This document shows, piece by piece, positions 5,715 to 7,420 of a DNA stretch of 7,420 nt. Below the pieces are notes generated by a model that worked only from the letters and a program-made list of their open reading frames with translations, was not told the origin of the DNA and did no database searches. This DNA is from CAUZFZ01 sp963579025 (GTDB lineage: Bacteria; Planctomycetota; Planctomycetia; Planctomycetales; Planctomycetaceae): contig CAUZFZ010000283.1 of assembly GCA_963579025.1 (NCBI GenBank), positions 1-7,420 of the forward strand, read 5' to 3'. The translations under genes were made by a program, and so were the position numbers. Position 1 is the stretch's first letter, and each line of letters opens with the position of its first letter.

Positions 5715-7139
5715 ATGAGTGATCCCAGTAGCCGTCTCGCGCCGCGAGATGAGCCGTCCGTGCGTTCATCGCGCATCCTGAGTGGCAACCTGCGTCTGAC
5801 CGTGCTGCTGCTGGCCCTACCGGTACTCGCCGAGCAATTCCTGAACTTCCTTGTCGGCTTTGTCGACACCTGGCTGTCCGGACATCTCAATCCGTCGATC
5901 AGCGCGGCCGCGACATCTGCCATCGGTGTGGCTGCTTATATCGGCTGGCTCGTCGAACTGCTGTATTCACTGATTGGGACTGGCTCGACAGCCCTGGTCG
6001 CCCGACACTGGGGAGCGGGTCAGCGGGACGAAGCGAACCGCGTGGCACGCTGCTCGATGTCGCTCGCCTGCGTCATCGGTGTGCTCGGGATCGTAACGAT
6101 CTATCTGCTGGCCCCCGTCCTCACGGGAGTCCTGCATCTGGAAGAATCCAGCCGCATCATGGCTGTGCGGTATCTGCATCTGGTCTGTTTCGCTCATCTC
6201 TTCAGCGCGATCAACCTGATCGGATCAGCAGTTCTGCGTGGTGCCGGAGACATGCGGACTCCCATGTGGATTCTGGGTCTGGTCAGCATCCTTAACGTGG
6301 TCTTTTCGAGTTTGCTGGTTTATGGCGTCGGTCCAATCCCACCCCTGGGAATCGACGGCATCGCGTTGGGCACAATCGCTGCCCGGTTAATTGGCAGCGT
6401 GCTGATGCTGTTCGTGCTGGTGACTGGCATGACCGACGTCGTAGCGCGTCCGTCGCTGGCGGGACTGTTCGACGTGCAGCCCGTCCGACGAATCCTGCGA
6501 ATCGGAGGGCCGGCACTAATCGACGGGATCATGATGTGGAGCGGTCACTTTTTGTTCCTGCGGGTCATTTCTGGTCTCGGAAACGATGCTGACGAAGCCC
6601 GCACAATATTTGCGGCCCACATTGTCGGAATTCAACTTGAGGCGCTGAATTACCTGCCCGCGTTCGCATGGGGAACAGCGGCGGCCACATTGGTCGGGCA
6701 GAGTCTCGGATCTGGAGATGCCCCACGAGCCCACAGCGGTGGCCATGAAGCCGGTCGTCAGGCCGGACTGCTGGCTGTGTTCACCACAGCGATTTTCTAT
6801 TTTGGAGCGGCGGCGATTTACGGACTGATGCACAGCGACTCGGCCGTGGGTGACATCGGTGTGCCGGCGCTGCGCGTGTTGGCCATCAGTGAGATCCCAC
6901 TGTCATTGACGATCGTTTACACGGTCGCCCTGCGAGGGGCCGGAGACACTTTGACTCCGATGGCATTGAACTTTTTCGGCATCTTCTGTGTGCGTCTGCC
7001 ACTCGGCTACTGGCTGGCCGTGACCCAGGGAATGGGTCTGACCGGAGCCTGGCTGAGCGTCGCCATCGACGTGACGATACGCTCGATGATATCGGGGCTG
7101 TACTACCATTCGGGACGCTGGTTAAAGACCAGAGTGTAG
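5715..7139 (+). CDS. MATE-family cation-coupled efflux transporter
   Basis: The 474-residue protein is almost entirely membrane segments, about twelve in number, in two homologous halves, as expected for NorM/DinF-type multidrug and toxic compound extrusion transporters that export drugs or metabolites using Na+ or H+ gradients. The internal duplication is visible: VLRGAGDMRTP at 173-183 and ALRGAGDTLTP at 405-415 occupy equivalent places in the two halves. Other typical family sequence is ALPVLAEQFLNFLVGFVDTW near the N-terminus and LVGQSLGSGD at 326-335. A hydrophilic N-terminal tail of about 25 residues (RLAPRDEPSVRSSR) precedes the first membrane segment. The length is ordinary and no break was seen. 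It begins 55 bp after the BatA-like gene on the same strand, so it may share a transcript, but a functional link is not shown. The ATG lacks a strong ribosome-binding site. The substrate cannot be predicted. Confidence 0.93.
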   Translation: MSDPSSRLAPRDEPSVRSSRILSGNLRLTVLLLALPVLAEQFLNFLVGFVDTWLSGHLNPSISAAATSAIGVAAYIGWLVELLYSLIGTGSTALVARHWGAGQRDEANRVARCSMSLACVIGVLGIVTIYLLAPVLTGVLHLEESSRIMAVRYLHLVCFAHLFSAINLIGSAVLRGAGDMRTPMWILGLVSILNVVFSSLLVYGVGPIPPLGIDGIALGTIAARLIGSVLMLFVLVTGMTDVVARPSLAGLFDVQPVRRILRIGGPALIDGIMMWSGHFLFLRVISGLGNDADEARTIFAAHIVGIQLEALNYLPAFAWGTAAATLVGQSLGSGDAPRAHSGGHEAGRQAGLLAVFTTAIFYFGAAAIYGLMHSDSAVGDIGVPALRVLAISEIPLSLTIVYTVALRGAGDTLTPMALNFFGIFCVRLPLGYWLAVTQGMGLTGAWLSVAIDVTIRSMISGLYYHSGRWLKTRV

Positions 7140-7243
7140 CCAGAGCCTGAAAGCGCGTGAGTTTCGCGATACTCAACCGCCGCCTGCTCCCGTAGCCTTG
7201 ATGCCGTGTCCGCATCCCATTTCGTCATCTCTCATCGCGCCCG

Positions 7244-7420
7244 TCAGGTGACTCCCTGCAGCGTTATCTGGTTGATGACCTGCTCTTGAACGGTTGGCAA
7301 TTCCCGGTCGCCGCAAATAGCCTGTAAATATAGGGTTGCGCCGAATCGGCCTTCGTAAACATCGGCGTCTCCCAAGGCAGGGGACCTCACGACCGGAAGT
7401 GCGATTCGTCTCCGATTCGT
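7244..7420 (-). CDS. Possible C-terminal end of an unrecognised protein (partial)
   Basis: On the minus strand a frame is open from the right edge of the window to a TGA at 7246-7244, giving 58 residues whose start lies outside the window. The translation includes DVYEGRFGATLYLQAICGD and ends QEQVINQITLQGVT; it has a protein-like composition, but I do not recognise a family. It would be convergent with the MATE gene, leaving a 104-bp gap (7140-7243) in which I see no clear terminator. A 58-codon open stretch can arise by chance in DNA of this composition. The opposite strand in the same codon register is also open for about 47 codons but has no start or ribosome-binding site. The call is therefore tentative. 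Confidence 0.38.
   Translation of the reverse strand, partial: TNRRRIALPVVRSPALGDADVYEGRFGATLYLQAICGDRELPTVQEQVINQITLQGVT

Noticed and set aside
5351..5923. A minus-strand open frame (about 190 codons) spanning the BatA/MATE junction.
   Set aside because: It overlaps the ends of two well-supported plus-strand genes, has low-complexity Arg/Ser-rich composition and no recognisable motif.
7158..7175. A possible terminator after the MATE gene (tgagt...actca).
   Set aside because: It has only five paired bases, a long loop and no T-run, which is too weak to call a terminator.

Overview
The window looks like part of a planctomycete chromosome (inference). The reasons are an exported type I sulfatase, a DUF58 protein followed by a BatA-like von Willebrand A (VWA) membrane protein, moderately GC-rich coding sequence, fairly loose gene spacing, and intergenic gaps filled with palindromic repeats. 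No rRNA, tRNA, CRISPR array or complete transposase gene was seen.

Layout: positions 1-162 hold no gene but contain a long hairpin (5-59), a second hairpin sharing bases with it (56-76), and a small cluster of direct and inverted repeats running into the end of the sulfatase gene (115-175). Two minus-strand genes follow: a secreted or lipid-anchored sulfatase (163-1554) and, upstream of it, an inositol-monophosphatase-family phosphatase (1772-2551, start moved to the ATG behind a strong Shine-Dalgarno). Between them lies an inverted pair of GTAG-headed palindromes (1703-1763) with the layout of a REPIN/BIME. Divergent from these is a plus-strand series: a DUF58 protein (2729-3583), a BatA-like VWA membrane protein (3827-5659) and a MATE-family efflux transporter (5715-7139). 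A 189-bp non-coding element with terminal inverted repeats (3597-3785) sits between the DUF58 and BatA genes. The last 177 bases may hold the C-terminal end of an unrecognised minus-strand gene that enters from the right.

How the genes may work together: DUF58 and BatA-like proteins normally act with a MoxR AAA+ ATPase in a membrane-associated chaperone-like or metal-insertion system. The MoxR gene is not present here, so it must be further away or absent. The MATE gene is 55 bp downstream of the BatA gene on the same strand and could be co-transcribed, but no functional link is shown. The sulfatase and phosphatase are ordinary catabolic/housekeeping enzymes on the other strand.

The protein-coding content is conventional. 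The most unusual content is in the gaps: three different palindromic repeat families in about 7 kb. One consists of two related palindromes whose differences are compensatory, so that pairing is preserved in both copies.
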